A DNA stretch of 64,000 nucleotides from Stappia sp. 28M-7 (GCF_014252955.1 NZ_JACMIA010000001.1:3060258-3124257), one strand, 5' to 3'; shown: positions 1 to 9,355, counted from the first letter of the stretch. Numbers and translations: made by a program. The notes: a model not told the origin generated them from the sequence alone.

Positions 1-378
1 GACCGCGCCGAGGCCTATCTGGAGGCCGGCGCCGACATGCTCTTCGTGGAGGCACCGCGCTCGCTGGAGGAGATCCGCGCCATCCATGCCCGCTTCGGCG
101 GACGGGTGCCGCTGATGGCCAACATGGTGGAGGGCGGCAAGACCCCCATCGTCAACGCCGCCGGGCTGGAGGAGCTGGGCTTCAGCTTCTGCATCTTCCC
201 CGGCGGGATCGTCCGCGCGCTGGCCGCCACCGCGCGCGACTATTACGGGAACCTGGTCGCGAACGGCTCCAACGAGGCGTTCCGCAACCGCATGTTCGAC
301 TTCGCCGGCCTCAACGGCGTCATCGGCACGCCCGAGATGCTGAAGACCGGCGAGCGCTACGACACGGGAGCCGCCTGA
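1..378 (+). CDS. Isocitrate lyase/PEP mutase family protein (C-terminal part)
   Basis: This reading frame is open from the first base, so the gene starts before the window and only about 125 C-terminal residues are seen. The segment FVEAPRSLEEI, followed by NMVEGGKTP and the FCIFPGGIVRA stretch, is typical of the ICL/PEPM superfamily of TIM-barrel lyases (oxaloacetate decarboxylase, 2-methylisocitrate lyase and carboxyphosphonate mutase types). The catalytic loop lies outside the window, so the substrate cannot be told. Its TGA shares a base with the ATG of the next gene (TGATG), implying translational coupling to hyuB and a shared catabolic operon. Confidence 0.85.
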   Translation, partial: DRAEAYLEAGADMLFVEAPRSLEEIRAIHARFGGRVPLMANMVEGGKTPIVNAAGLEELGFSFCIFPGGIVRALAATARDYYGNLVANGSNEAFRNRMFDFAGLNGVIGTPEMLKTGERYDTGAA

Positions 379-2114
379 TGGCGATCGATACCGTCACGCT
401 GGCGATCCTCAAGGGTCGCCTGGAACAGATCGCCGACGAGATGGACGCGACGCTGTTCCGCTCCGCCTTCAACCCGATCATCGCCGAGGCTCATGACGCC
501 TCGCACGGCATCTACGATGCCACGACCGGCGAAACCCTGGTGCAGGGCAAGTCGGGCCTGCCGATCTTCGTCGGCGTCATGGCCTTCGCCGTGAAGGCGG
601 TGATCGACAAGGCGGCGAAGGCCGGCGGCGTCCACGAGGGCGACGTGTGGATCTTCAACGACCCTTACGACGGCGGAACGCACCTGTCCGACTTCCGGCT
701 GGTCAAGCCGGTGTTCCGGAACGGCAAGCTGTTCTGCTTCCTCGCCTCGGTCGGCCACTGGCACGATGTCGGCGGCAATGTGCCGGGCAACTACAACCCG
801 GCCGCGACCGAATGCTTCCAGGAAGGCATGCTGATCCCGCCGGTGAAGCTCTACGACCGCGGCGAGTTCCGCCAGGACGTGGTGGACATCCTGTCCGCCA
901 ACTCGCGCCTGCCACTGTCGCTATACGGCGACCTCAACGGCCAGATCAACGCGCTGGAGCTCGGCGAAAAGCGCATGCACGCGCTGCTCGACGACTACGG
1001 CGATGCCACCGTCGCCACCTGCCTCATCGAGCTGAAGGCGCGCGCGGCGCGGATGATGCGCGCCCAGATCGCCGAGCTGCCGCAGGGCACCGTCTCGGCC
1101 GAGGACTGGCTGGACAATGACGGCATTGTCGACACGCCGCTGAAGATCGCCCTCGACCTGACCATCGACGGCGACCGCATGGTGATGGACTTCTCGCGCT
1201 CCTCGCCCGCTTGCGCGGGGCCGGTCAACATCTCGCGCTCCACCGCCATCGCCGCCTGCTACGTCGCGCTGAAGCACATCTTCGGCGAGGTGCCGGCCAA
1301 TGCCGGCGTGCTGGAGCCGGTGGAGTTCCGCATCGACGACGGCTCGCTGCTGGCGGTGCGCGCGCCCAAACCCGTCGGCGGCTACACCGAGACCATCCTG
1401 CGGCTGATCGACGTGGTGTTCCAGGCGGTGGCGAAGATCGCGCCGGAGCCGGCCATGGCCTGCGCCTATGGCACGATCAACGCCCTGTCGCTGGCCGGCC
1501 ATCGCAAGGACGGCCGCCGCTGGGTGATGTTCTCCTTCTTCGGCGGCGGCCACGGCGCCCATGCCGGGGGCGACGGGCTCAACCACGGCAACGCGCCGAT
1601 CTCCACCGCGACGATCCCGCCGCTGGAAATCCTGGAGGCGGCCTATCCGGTGCGCTTCACCCAGTGGGCGCTCAGGCCGGACTCGGCCGGTCCCGGTGAG
1701 ACGCGCGGCGGCCTCGGCGCGACCTACGAGATCGAGCTGCTGGAGGAAAACGCCGACGTCTTCCTGTTCGGCGAACGCGGGCGCCATGCCCCTCCCGGCG
1801 TCGTCGGCGGCGGCCCGGCCGCCCTCAACCGCTTCTCCTTCGAGCAGGTCGACGGATGGCACGAGCCGCCGATGGCCTCCAAGATGGTCGGCATCCGCAT
1901 CGCCCGCGGCCAGCGGCTGCGGCTGGAAACGCCCGGCGGCGGCGGCTACGGCGCGCCAAGCGCCCGCGATCCGCAGGCCGTCGCCCGCGATGTGGCGCAA
2001 GGCTATGTGACCCGCGACAGCGCGCAGGCGGATTACCGCGTCGCGCTGAATGAGGACGGCAGCATCGATGCCGCCCGCACCCAGTCCCTTCGTTCCCGGG
2101 AGGCCGCCGAATGA
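378..2114 (+). CDS. Hydantoinase B/oxoprolinase family protein
   Basis: A 578-residue protein of the HyuB family, the partner subunit of ATP-dependent hydantoinases, oxoprolinases and acetone-type carboxylases. Family hallmarks are the N-terminal ARSAFN-like stretch (LFRSAFNPIIAEAHDAS), NDPYDGGTHLSD near residue 95, the GGHGAHAGGDG loop near residue 390 and the C-terminal GGGGYG segment. Length is normal for the family. It overlaps the upstream lyase by one base and hyuA by four (ATGA), so the pair is almost certainly translated together in stoichiometric amounts. The actual substrate (N-methylhydantoin, 5-oxoproline, a lactam or a ketone) cannot be read from sequence. Confidence 0.92.
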   Translation: MAIDTVTLAILKGRLEQIADEMDATLFRSAFNPIIAEAHDASHGIYDATTGETLVQGKSGLPIFVGVMAFAVKAVIDKAAKAGGVHEGDVWIFNDPYDGGTHLSDFRLVKPVFRNGKLFCFLASVGHWHDVGGNVPGNYNPAATECFQEGMLIPPVKLYDRGEFRQDVVDILSANSRLPLSLYGDLNGQINALELGEKRMHALLDDYGDATVATCLIELKARAARMMRAQIAELPQGTVSAEDWLDNDGIVDTPLKIALDLTIDGDRMVMDFSRSSPACAGPVNISRSTAIAACYVALKHIFGEVPANAGVLEPVEFRIDDGSLLAVRAPKPVGGYTETILRLIDVVFQAVAKIAPEPAMACAYGTINALSLAGHRKDGRRWVMFSFFGGGHGAHAGGDGLNHGNAPISTATIPPLEILEAAYPVRFTQWALRPDSAGPGETRGGLGATYEIELLEENADVFLFGERGRHAPPGVVGGGPAALNRFSFEQVDGWHEPPMASKMVGIRIARGQRLRLETPGGGGYGAPSARDPQAVARDVAQGYVTRDSAQADYRVALNEDGSIDAARTQSLRSREAAE

Positions 2115-4162
2115 GCGGATCTGCATTTGTCATCGGCGTCGATGTCGGCGGCACCTTTACCGACGTCTTCATCCTCGACGAGGCGAACGGGCGCATCACC
2201 ACGGCGAAGGTCCCCTCCACCCGCGGCGACCAGTCGAAGGGCTTCATCGAGGGCATCGCCTCGCGCGTTGCCGACTTCGGCGAGATCCGCACCGTCGTGC
2301 ACGGCACCACGGTCGGCACCAACGCGCTGCTGGAGCGCAAGGGCGCGCGCACCGGCATCATCACCACGGAAGGCTTTCGCGACGTGCTGGAAATGCGCCG
2401 CCGCGACCGGCCGACGACCTGGGGCCTGAAGGGCGCCTTCACCCCCGTCGTCGCGCGCACCGACCGGGTCGAGGTCACTGAGCGCGTGCTCGCCGACGGC
2501 TCGGTGCTGCGCGCGGTCGACGAGGCGGAAGTAACGGCGCAGGCGAAGGCGCTGGCCGACGCCGGCTGCGATGCGGTCTGCGTCTTCTTCATCAACGGCT
2601 ATGCCAACAACGACAACGAGCGCCGCGCCGTGGAGGCGGTGCGCTCGGTCTGGCCGAACCCCTATGTCACCGCCGCGACCGAGATCCTGCCCGAGATCCG
2701 CGAGTTCGAACGCCTGTCGACGGCGACCCTCAACGCCTATCTGCAGCCCGTCGTCTCGTCCTATCTCGACCGGCTGGAAACCGGGCTGACGGCCGAGGGC
2801 TTTGCCGGGGATATCCTGATCGTCCAGTCGAACGGCGGCGTCATGTCCATCGACACCGCCAAGCGCTACCCGGTGCGCACTGCCCTGTCCGGCCCGGCCG
2901 CCGGCGTGATCGCGGCAACGCGCATCGCCAGCGCCGCCGGCTTCGACAACATCATCACCTGCGACATGGGCGGCACCTCCTTCGACGTGTCGCTGGTCGC
3001 CGGCGGCGAGGCGGCGCTGGCCGCCCAGACCGCCATCGACTTCGGCATGGTGGTGCGCACGCCGATGATCGAGATCACCACCATCGGCGCGGGCGGCGGC
3101 TCCATCGCCGCCGTCGACAAGGGCGGGCTGCTGCAGGTGGGTCCGGAATCGGCCGGCTCCGACCCCGGTCCCGTGGCTTACGGCCTCGGCAACACCCGGC
3201 CCACCGTCACCGATGCCAATGTGGTGCTCGGGCGCATCAACCCGGACCGCCCCATCGGCGGCAAGCTCGACCGGCTCGACATCGAGGCCGCCCGCGCGGC
3301 CATCGACAGCCATATCGCGACCCCGCTCGGCCTTTCCGTCGAGCAGGCCGCGGAGGCGATCCTCAAGCTCGCCAATGCCAAGATGGCCGGCGCCATCCGC
3401 CTCGTCTCCATCGAGAAGGGCCATGACCCGGCGAAATTCGCCGCCATGCCCTTCGGCGGCGGCGGCGCGCTGCATACCGGCGCCTTGATCAAGGAAGTCG
3501 GCCTTGCCTCGGCGCTGGTGCCGCGCTTCCCCGGTGTCACCTCGGCGCTCGGCTGCGTCGTCGCCGACATGCGGCACGACCGGGTGCAGACGGTGAACCG
3601 GCTGCTCTCCGAGCTCGACGCCGCAGAGCTCGGCCGCGCCATCCTGCGCGATGCCGAGGAGACCCGCGCCGTGCTCGGCAGCGCCGGCGTCGGCTTCTCC
3701 GCCATCGACCGCCTGGTCGAGCTCGACATGCTCTATCTCGGCCAGACCCACACGGTCGGCGTGCCGCTGGAGATCGGCGAGGACGACGTCACCGCGGATG
3801 CCATCCGCGAGGCCTTCGAGGCCGCCTATCGCAGCGCCTTCGGCCGGCTGCTCGACGGCATCCCGATGCGGGTGATGAACTACCGGATCGCGGTAATCGG
3901 CCGCCGGCCGCAGCTCGACATGGCCCTGTTTGCCCCGCAGGGCGGCAAGCCGGCCGCCGAATGCCGCACCGGCACGCGGCGGGTCTATGCGGAAGGGGCC
4001 TGGCACGAGGCCGGCATCTACGAGCGCCTGTCGCTCGCCGTCGGTGCGCGGGTCGCAGGTCCAGCCCTGCTTGAGCAGGCGGACACGACGATCTTCGTCG
4101 ATCCGGGCCTCGTTGCCGAGGTCGATGGCTTCGGCAATCTCGTGATCTCGCGGGCGGGCTGA
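2111..4162 (+). CDS. Hydantoinase/oxoprolinase family protein, subunit A
   Basis: A 683-residue HyuA-type subunit with the actin-like ATPase fold. The phosphate-1 motif DVGGTFTD is at residues 11-18, VHGTTVGTNALLERKG follows near residue 64, and CDMGGTSFD with GAGGGSIA marks the phosphate-2/adenosine region. HyuA phosphorylates the substrate carbonyl or lactam with ATP, allowing HyuB-assisted ring opening or carboxylation. The start ATG overlaps the hyuB stop (ATGA). A hydrolase gene follows after three bases. Together with the neighbours this suggests cytoplasmic breakdown of a cyclic amide or urea-type compound; the substrate is inference only. Confidence 0.92.
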   Translation: MSGSAFVIGVDVGGTFTDVFILDEANGRITTAKVPSTRGDQSKGFIEGIASRVADFGEIRTVVHGTTVGTNALLERKGARTGIITTEGFRDVLEMRRRDRPTTWGLKGAFTPVVARTDRVEVTERVLADGSVLRAVDEAEVTAQAKALADAGCDAVCVFFINGYANNDNERRAVEAVRSVWPNPYVTAATEILPEIREFERLSTATLNAYLQPVVSSYLDRLETGLTAEGFAGDILIVQSNGGVMSIDTAKRYPVRTALSGPAAGVIAATRIASAAGFDNIITCDMGGTSFDVSLVAGGEAALAAQTAIDFGMVVRTPMIEITTIGAGGGSIAAVDKGGLLQVGPESAGSDPGPVAYGLGNTRPTVTDANVVLGRINPDRPIGGKLDRLDIEAARAAIDSHIATPLGLSVEQAAEAILKLANAKMAGAIRLVSIEKGHDPAKFAAMPFGGGGALHTGALIKEVGLASALVPRFPGVTSALGCVVADMRHDRVQTVNRLLSELDAAELGRAILRDAEETRAVLGSAGVGFSAIDRLVELDMLYLGQTHTVGVPLEIGEDDVTADAIREAFEAAYRSAFGRLLDGIPMRVMNYRIAVIGRRPQLDMALFAPQGGKPAAECRTGTRRVYAEGAWHEAGIYERLSLAVGARVAGPALLEQADTTIFVDPGLVAEVDGFGNLVISRAG

Positions 4163-4165
4163 GCC

Positions 4166-4780
4166 ATGCACGACGCTCCTCTCGACATCGCCCGCACGGG
4201 CCTGCTGATCGTCGATCTGCAGAACGACTTCCTGCACGCGGACGGCGCCTATGCGCGCGGCGGCCAGACCAGCGCGGACATCGCCGCGCTCCCCGAGCGC
4301 GTGCTGCCGCTGGCAGACAGCCTGCGGCGCAAGGGCGGCTGGGTGATCTCCACCCAGTTCACCCTGGTGCCGGGCAAGGGCGGAGAGCCCTTCATCTCGC
4401 CGCACCTGAAGGCGCTGCGCCCCTTCCTGCGCAAGGGGGATTTCTGCCCCGGCGCGTGGGGGCACCAGCTCGTCGACGAGCTGCAGCCGGCCGATCTCAC
4501 CGTGGAAAAGGTCGCCTATTCGGCCTTCTACATGACGCGGATGGAGTGGGTGCTGCGCAAGGCCGGCATCGACACGCTGATGGTCTGCGGCATCGTCACC
4601 AATGGCGGCGTCGCCTCGACCGTGCGCGATGCGCATGTGCGCGATTTCCGTACGATGGTGCTGAGCGACGGCTGCGCCGCCTTCTCGCCCGAGACGCACC
4701 AGCGGGCCATCGGCGATCTCGGCACGGTCGCCCGGGCGCTGACCTGCGCCGAGGCGCTGGCGCTGGTCGAGGCCGCGTGA
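4166..4780 (+). CDS. Isochorismatase-fold hydrolase (cysteine hydrolase family) lacking the usual Cys
   Basis: A 204-residue alpha/beta protein of the isochorismatase/nicotinamidase superfamily. The catalytic Asp is D17 (LLIVDLQNDF) and the Lys is K115 (VEKVAYSAFY). The nucleophile motif, normally TN-x-C-V, reads TNGGV (residues 145-149), so the Cys position holds Gly148. EntB- and PhzD-type isochorismatases, which hydrolyse a vinyl ether and need no thioester, also have Gly here, whereas N-carbamoylsarcosine amidohydrolase needs Cys. It starts three bases after hyuA and is followed one base later by a flavoprotein, so it is an operon member. It may be non-amidase or inactive as an amidase. 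Confidence 0.85.
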   Translation: MHDAPLDIARTGLLIVDLQNDFLHADGAYARGGQTSADIAALPERVLPLADSLRRKGGWVISTQFTLVPGKGGEPFISPHLKALRPFLRKGDFCPGAWGHQLVDELQPADLTVEKVAYSAFYMTRMEWVLRKAGIDTLMVCGIVTNGGVASTVRDAHVRDFRTMVLSDGCAAFSPETHQRAIGDLGTVARALTCAEALALVEAA

Positions 4781-4781
4781 G

Positions 4782-6221
4782 ATGAGCGGCGCCCCCCCGG
4801 CAACAGCCCCCGCGATCTCGCGGGAGATCCCGGCCGCGCCCGACATCGAGACCGACGTGCTGGTGATCGGTGCGGGCGCCTGCGGCCTCACCGCGGCGCT
4901 GGCCGCACACGATGCCGGCGCCGAGGTGGTGGTGGTGGAGCGCGACGCCTCGCCCTCCGGCTCCACGTCGATGTCTTCCGGCTTCATTCCCGCTCCGGCG
5001 ACGGCCGCGCAGCGCGCGGCGGGCATATCCGACGACGACGCCGGGCGCTTTGCCGCCGACATCCAGGCCAAGGCCAAGGGGACAGCCAACGAGGCGCTGG
5101 TGGCCCTTGCCGCCCGCGAGATCGGGCCGGCGCTCGACTGGCTCGCCGACGCGCACAGCCTGGAATGGCAGGTGCTGACCGACTTCCTCTATCCCGGCCA
5201 CAGTCGCCACCGCATGCACGCGGTGCCCGAGCGCACCGGCGAGGCGCTGCTCGCCCGCCTGATCGCCGCCGTTGAGGCGGCCGGCATTCCGCTGGTCACC
5301 GAGGCGCATGCGCAGGTGCTGCATCTGGACGAGGCCGGCACTGCGCGCGCGGTGACGCTGGCCCGACCGGGCGGCGCGCGCGAGACCATCGCCTGCAAGG
5401 CGCTGGTGCTGGCCTGCAACGGCTATGGCGGCAACCCGGAGCTCGTCGCGCGGAACATTCCCGGCATGGCCGGCGCGCTCTATTATGGCCACGCGGGCAA
5501 TACGGGCGATGCCGTGCTGTGGGGCGAGGCGATGGGCGCGGCGCGCTGGCAGTTGAGCGGCTGCCAGGGCCATGGCTCGCTCGCCCATCCGCATGGGGTG
5601 CTGATCTCCTGGGCGCTGATGATGGAGGGCGCGATCCAGGTCAACGCGGAGGGGCGGCGCTTTTCCAACGAGCATGGCGGATATTCCGAGCAGGCCGTCA
5701 ACGTGCTGGCCCAGCCGGGCGGCATCGCCTGGAACATCCTCGACGGGCGGCTCCACGCCTTCGCGCAGGGCTTTCCGGACTACCGCGACGCGATGGCGGC
5801 CGGCGCGATCCGCGAGGCGGGCGACATCGCCGCCCTTGCCGCGGTTACCGGCCTTCCCGAAACCGCGCTGCACGAGACGCTGGAGACGGCGGCGGAGTTT
5901 GCAGCGAGCCGCCAGGCCGACCCGTTCGGCCGCGATTTCACCGGCCGGCCGGCGCTGCAGGCGCCGTTCTACGCGGTCAAGGTGACCGGCGCGCTGTTCC
6001 ACACGCAGGGCGGGCTCGGCATCGACGAGAGCGCAAGGGTGCTGGCCGAAGACGGGACGCCGTTCGCCAACCTCTTTGCCGCCGGCGGGGCCGCCTGCGG
6101 CGTGTCGGGACCCGATATTTCCGGGTATCTCTCCGGCAATGGGCTGCTGACCGCCATCGCCTTCGGCCGCGTTGCCGGCCGCTCGGCGGCTAGCCTCAGG
6201 AGCTCCAGCCTCAGGAGCTGA
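4782..6221 (+). CDS. FAD-dependent oxidoreductase, fumarate reductase/3-ketosteroid dehydrogenase-like
   Basis: A 479-residue flavoprotein. The N-terminal Rossmann motif VIGAGACGLTAAL (near residues 27-39) binds FAD ADP, with an acidic VVVER strand end. The C-terminal AAGGAACGVSGPD..YLSGNGLL region matches the FAD-binding end of the FAD_binding_2 family (flavocytochrome c fumarate reductases, 3-ketosteroid-1-dehydrogenases, tricarballylate dehydrogenase). No signal peptide or heme motif is visible, so it is predicted cytoplasmic. It is the last gene of the plus-strand operon and its 3' end overlaps the convergent oxidase gene by 11 bases. Confidence 0.85.
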   Translation: MSGAPPATAPAISREIPAAPDIETDVLVIGAGACGLTAALAAHDAGAEVVVVERDASPSGSTSMSSGFIPAPATAAQRAAGISDDDAGRFAADIQAKAKGTANEALVALAAREIGPALDWLADAHSLEWQVLTDFLYPGHSRHRMHAVPERTGEALLARLIAAVEAAGIPLVTEAHAQVLHLDEAGTARAVTLARPGGARETIACKALVLACNGYGGNPELVARNIPGMAGALYYGHAGNTGDAVLWGEAMGAARWQLSGCQGHGSLAHPHGVLISWALMMEGAIQVNAEGRRFSNEHGGYSEQAVNVLAQPGGIAWNILDGRLHAFAQGFPDYRDAMAAGAIREAGDIAALAAVTGLPETALHETLETAAEFAASRQADPFGRDFTGRPALQAPFYAVKVTGALFHTQGGLGIDESARVLAEDGTPFANLFAAGGAACGVSGPDISGYLSGNGLLTAIAFGRVAGRSAASLRSSSLRS

Positions 6222-7311
6222 AGCGGCCGGGATCGAGCGCGGCAACGACCGCCGGGGCAAGCGCGGGCGCGCGGCCAAGGATGAGGTCCGCCGCCAGCCG
6301 CGACAGGGCCGGCGAGGTCTGGATGCCGTAGCCGCCCTGCCCCGCGAGCCAGAGGAAGCCATCCGCCCGATCCGAAAAGCCGGCGACCGGTGTGCGGTCG
6401 GGCGCGAAGGATCTGAGGCCCGCCCAGCTGCGCTCAACGCGCGTCACCGAGACAGTCGTCGCCTTCTCGAAGCGGTCGAGCCCTTCGGCCAGAACCATGT
6501 CGTCCGGCCAGGCATCCTGCGGCTCCAGCGGATCTTCGTCGGCCGGCGAGACCAAGAGCTTGCCGGCCTCAGGCTTGGCGTACCAGGCCTCTGAAGCGCT
6601 GACCACCGCCGGCCAGGAGGCGACATCCATGCCCTCCGGGGCCGGCAGGATCGCCGCCGAGCGCCGGTAGGGCTGGATGCCGAGCGGCGACAGGCCGGCA
6701 AGACCGGCAATGGTGTCGGCCCAGGCGCCTGCGGCGTTGACCAGCACCGGCGCCTCATAGGTTTCACTGCCCGCCTCGACCTGCCAGACATCGCCCTTGC
6801 GGGAAATCGACGAGACGCGCGCGGAAGTCTCCAGCCGGCTGCCGGCATGACGGGCCGCACGCAGATAGGCCTGCAGCAGCCGGTCGACGTCGATATCGGC
6901 CGCGCCCGCCTCATGGGCGGCGGCCACATGGTCATCCGAGAGGATCGGGAAGAGCCGCCGCGCTTCGGCGACGGGGATCTCCTCCAGCCCGTCTGCGCCC
7001 TGCAGATAGGCCGAAAACCGCTCCATCTCGTCCGCCTTGGCGACCACCAGCTCGCCGCGCGGACTGAGGAACCCGGTTTCGGCAAAGCCGCCGCCGCCGG
7101 CCAGAACCTCGACCGAGGCACCGTTCAGGGCGCGCAAGGTGGCATTGCCGTAGTTGCGGATGAAGATCGCCGCCGAGCGGCCCGTGGCATGGCGGCCGGG
7201 CGCGTCTTCCATCTCCAGAACCACGGTGGAACGCTCCGCGCCCAGATGCGCGGCGAGACCGATGCCGGCAATGCCGCCGCCGATGATCAGGCAGTCGCAG
7301 GTGATGGGCAT
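6211..7311 (-). CDS. FAD-dependent amine/amino-acid oxidase-like protein (DAO family)
   Basis: A 366-residue protein with an N-terminal dinucleotide-binding motif CLIIGGGIAGIGLAAHL and the C-terminal WLAGQGGYGIQTSPALSRL stretch of the DAO family (D-amino-acid, glycine and sarcosine oxidases or dehydrogenases). I chose the ATG at 7311 rather than codons further upstream because AAGGAG lies eight bases before it and the Rossmann fold then begins at residue 7. It is convergent with the flavoprotein operon and overlaps it by 11 bases. If the Hyu cluster degrades an N-methylated ring compound, this could oxidise the released amino acid, but the substrate is unknown. Confidence 0.86.
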   Translation of the reverse strand: MPITCDCLIIGGGIAGIGLAAHLGAERSTVVLEMEDAPGRHATGRSAAIFIRNYGNATLRALNGASVEVLAGGGGFAETGFLSPRGELVVAKADEMERFSAYLQGADGLEEIPVAEARRLFPILSDDHVAAAHEAGAADIDVDRLLQAYLRAARHAGSRLETSARVSSISRKGDVWQVEAGSETYEAPVLVNAAGAWADTIAGLAGLSPLGIQPYRRSAAILPAPEGMDVASWPAVVSASEAWYAKPEAGKLLVSPADEDPLEPQDAWPDDMVLAEGLDRFEKATTVSVTRVERSWAGLRSFAPDRTPVAGFSDRADGFLWLAGQGGYGIQTSPALSRLAADLILGRAPALAPAVVAALDPGRFSS

Positions 7312-7395
7312 GGCGAAGCTCCTTGGGCAAGATTCGGCCATGATACTGGCACGCATGAACAATTCCGGGAAAGAGGCGCCGGGAAAGGCGTGCCC

Positions 7396-8289
7396 TCACG
7401 TCGCGTCGGCAGGTACTTCCAGCGATTGAAGGAAGGCGCGCGCGGCCGGGGAGAGGTGCCGGGCGCGGTGACGCAGCACGAAGAAGGGGCGCGGCGGCAG
7501 GCTGAGCTCCAGCGCCGAAAGCTGACCCGAACGCACCGCGCCTTCCGCCACCAGGGAGGACAGGACGGCCGCACCCGCCCCTGCCTCGACGGCGCCGCGC
7601 AGCGCCTCGTTGGAGGGCAGCTCCATCGAGATCCGCAGATCGCCGGGCGCAAGGCCGAAGCTTTTCGCCAGCCGCTCCAGCATCAAGCCGGTGCCGGAAC
7701 CGGCCTCGCGGGCAACAAAGGTCAGCGCCGTCAAGGCATCGGCATTGACGATGCCACGCCGGGCGACGGGATGGTCGCGCGGCAGCACCAGGACCATGCG
7801 GTCGTGGCCCACCTCCACCGGCGAAAGATCGGGATCGGCCACCGGCCCCTCGACCATGCCGAGATCGGCCTCGCCCTCGCGGGTCCAGGCGGCGACCTGC
7901 TCGCTGTTGCCGATGGACAGCGACACGCCAAGACGGGGATGCGCCTCGCGAAACGCCTTGAGCCGGGCCGGCAGCCAGTAGTTTCCGACCGTTTGGCTGG
8001 CGGCGATGCGCACGTTGCCGCGCCGCAGGCCGGCAAGCTCCGCCAGCACCTCGCCGGCGGCCTCGGCCCGGGCGAGGACGGCGCGCGCCTCGCCCAGGAA
8101 CACCCGCCCGGCCTCGGTCAGGCGGATGCTGCGGCCGACCCGGTCGAACAGGCGCACATCGTGGCGAGCCTCCAGCGCGGCGATGGCCGCGCTGATCGTC
8201 GACTGGGTGAGATTGAGGGCTTCGGCCGCGCGGGTGACATGCTCGCGCTCGGCGACCGCCACGAAAATCCGCAACTGTTCCAGCGTCAT
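7396..8289 (-). CDS. LysR family transcriptional regulator
   Basis: A 297-residue LTTR. The N-terminal winged helix (MTLEQLRIFVAVAE..., recognition part NLTQSTISAAIAALE, residues about 23-38) is followed by a substrate-binding domain with the RIAASQTVGNYWLP segment. It lies 19-20 bp downstream of the yeiH-like transporter on the same strand, so the two are probably cotranscribed. LysR-type genes paired with YeiH transporters (for example yeiE-yeiH in enterics) are known; here the order is transporter first. It may also control the neighbouring DAO-type oxidase, 85 bp downstream. The ligand is not evident. Confidence 0.93.
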   Translation of the reverse strand: MTLEQLRIFVAVAEREHVTRAAEALNLTQSTISAAIAALEARHDVRLFDRVGRSIRLTEAGRVFLGEARAVLARAEAAGEVLAELAGLRRGNVRIAASQTVGNYWLPARLKAFREAHPRLGVSLSIGNSEQVAAWTREGEADLGMVEGPVADPDLSPVEVGHDRMVLVLPRDHPVARRGIVNADALTALTFVAREAGSGTGLMLERLAKSFGLAPGDLRISMELPSNEALRGAVEAGAGAAVLSSLVAEGAVRSGQLSALELSLPPRPFFVLRHRARHLSPAARAFLQSLEVPADAT

Positions 8290-8308
8290 GGCATCCTGCC
8301 CGAAATGG

Positions 8309-9355
8309 TCACATCCAAACGGTCACCATTAGCAGGGAGATCGCGGCGATGAACAGGGCGGCAATGGCGGCAAGCAGCAAGGGGCGGATGCCGCGCGCGC
8401 GGATTTCGCCCAGATCCGTGGAGAGGCCAAGGCCGGCGAGCGCCATGGTCATCAGGAACGTCGTCGCCTCGCCCGCCCCGGTGCGGACCGGATCTGGCAG
8501 TTCCACGCTGCTGGCAACCAGCACCATGGCCAGGAACCCGAAGACGAACCACGGCACGGGAAGGCGGGCGGCAACGCCCTCGCCCGTGATGTCGTTGGTC
8601 CGGCCGCGCCGGCACCAGGCGGCGAGAACCAGCACCATGGGCGCCAGCAGCAGGACGCGCGAGAGCTTGGCGACCATCGCCGCCTCGCCGGCTTCCGCCG
8701 AGTGCCGGAAGCCGGCGCCCGCCACCTGCGCCACCTCATGCACCGAGGCGCCGACGAAGAGGCCGTAGCCGGCGGCATCCAGCCCGGCGAGCGGCGGCAC
8801 CAGGGGCATCAGGACCATGGCGAGCGTGCCGAAGAGGGTGACGCAGGCGACCGCATAGGCGGTGTCGCCCGCCCCGGCCCCGGTCGCCGAGCGGGTGGCG
8901 GCCACGGCGGAGGCACCGCAGATCGAGGTGCCGGCGGCGATCAGCCGGGCAAGGTCCGGCGCAACGCCGAGCAGCCGGCCAGCCCACAGGGTGAGAGCGA
9001 AGGTGGCGACGAGCGCGGTCGTGGTGACAGCCAGCCCGCCGAGCCCGAGCGACAGGAGGTCGGCCAGCGTCAGCTGCAGGCCGAGCAGCACCACGGCGGC
9101 CCGCAGCAGCGTCACGGCGGACAGGCGCACGCCCGGCATGACGCCCTCGGACAGCGGCATCGCCGCGCGGATAACCAGCCCGAGCGCCATCGCCAGCGCC
9201 ATCGGCCCGAGCAGGTCGAGACCGGGGACAAGCCGCAGGGCCTTGCCGGCAAGCGCGAGGACGACGCAAAGCAGGACGCCGGGCAAAACGAGACCGAAAT
9301 TTGCGACGGATTTTGCAAATTTCATCTCAATATTCGAGATTCCGGCGAAACTCAT
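8309..9355 (-). CDS. YeiH/UPF0324-type putative sulfate/sulfonate exporter
   Basis: A 348-residue polytopic inner-membrane protein with about ten hydrophobic segments. Family signatures include LAKLIAAGTSICGASAV-like text (ARLIAAGTSICGASAVAAT), the GASVHEVAQVAGAG motif and the C-terminal TFLMTMALAGLGLSTD region. The ATG at 9355 is preceded by AGGAGG at good spacing, which decides it over a more upstream codon. YeiH proteins are assigned as conserved transporters of sulfur oxyanions on weak experimental evidence. It heads a two-gene unit with the LysR gene. Confidence 0.88.
   Translation of the reverse strand: MSFAGISNIEMKFAKSVANFGLVLPGVLLCVVLALAGKALRLVPGLDLLGPMALAMALGLVIRAAMPLSEGVMPGVRLSAVTLLRAAVVLLGLQLTLADLLSLGLGGLAVTTTALVATFALTLWAGRLLGVAPDLARLIAAGTSICGASAVAATRSATGAGAGDTAYAVACVTLFGTLAMVLMPLVPPLAGLDAAGYGLFVGASVHEVAQVAGAGFRHSAEAGEAAMVAKLSRVLLLAPMVLVLAAWCRRGRTNDITGEGVAARLPVPWFVFGFLAMVLVASSVELPDPVRTGAGEATTFLMTMALAGLGLSTDLGEIRARGIRPLLLAAIAALFIAAISLLMVTVWM

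Noticed and set aside
2033-5089. A 1018-codon minus-strand open frame across hyuA and neighbours
   Set aside because: It is antisense to three recognised genes, has low-complexity GC-driven composition and no family motifs.
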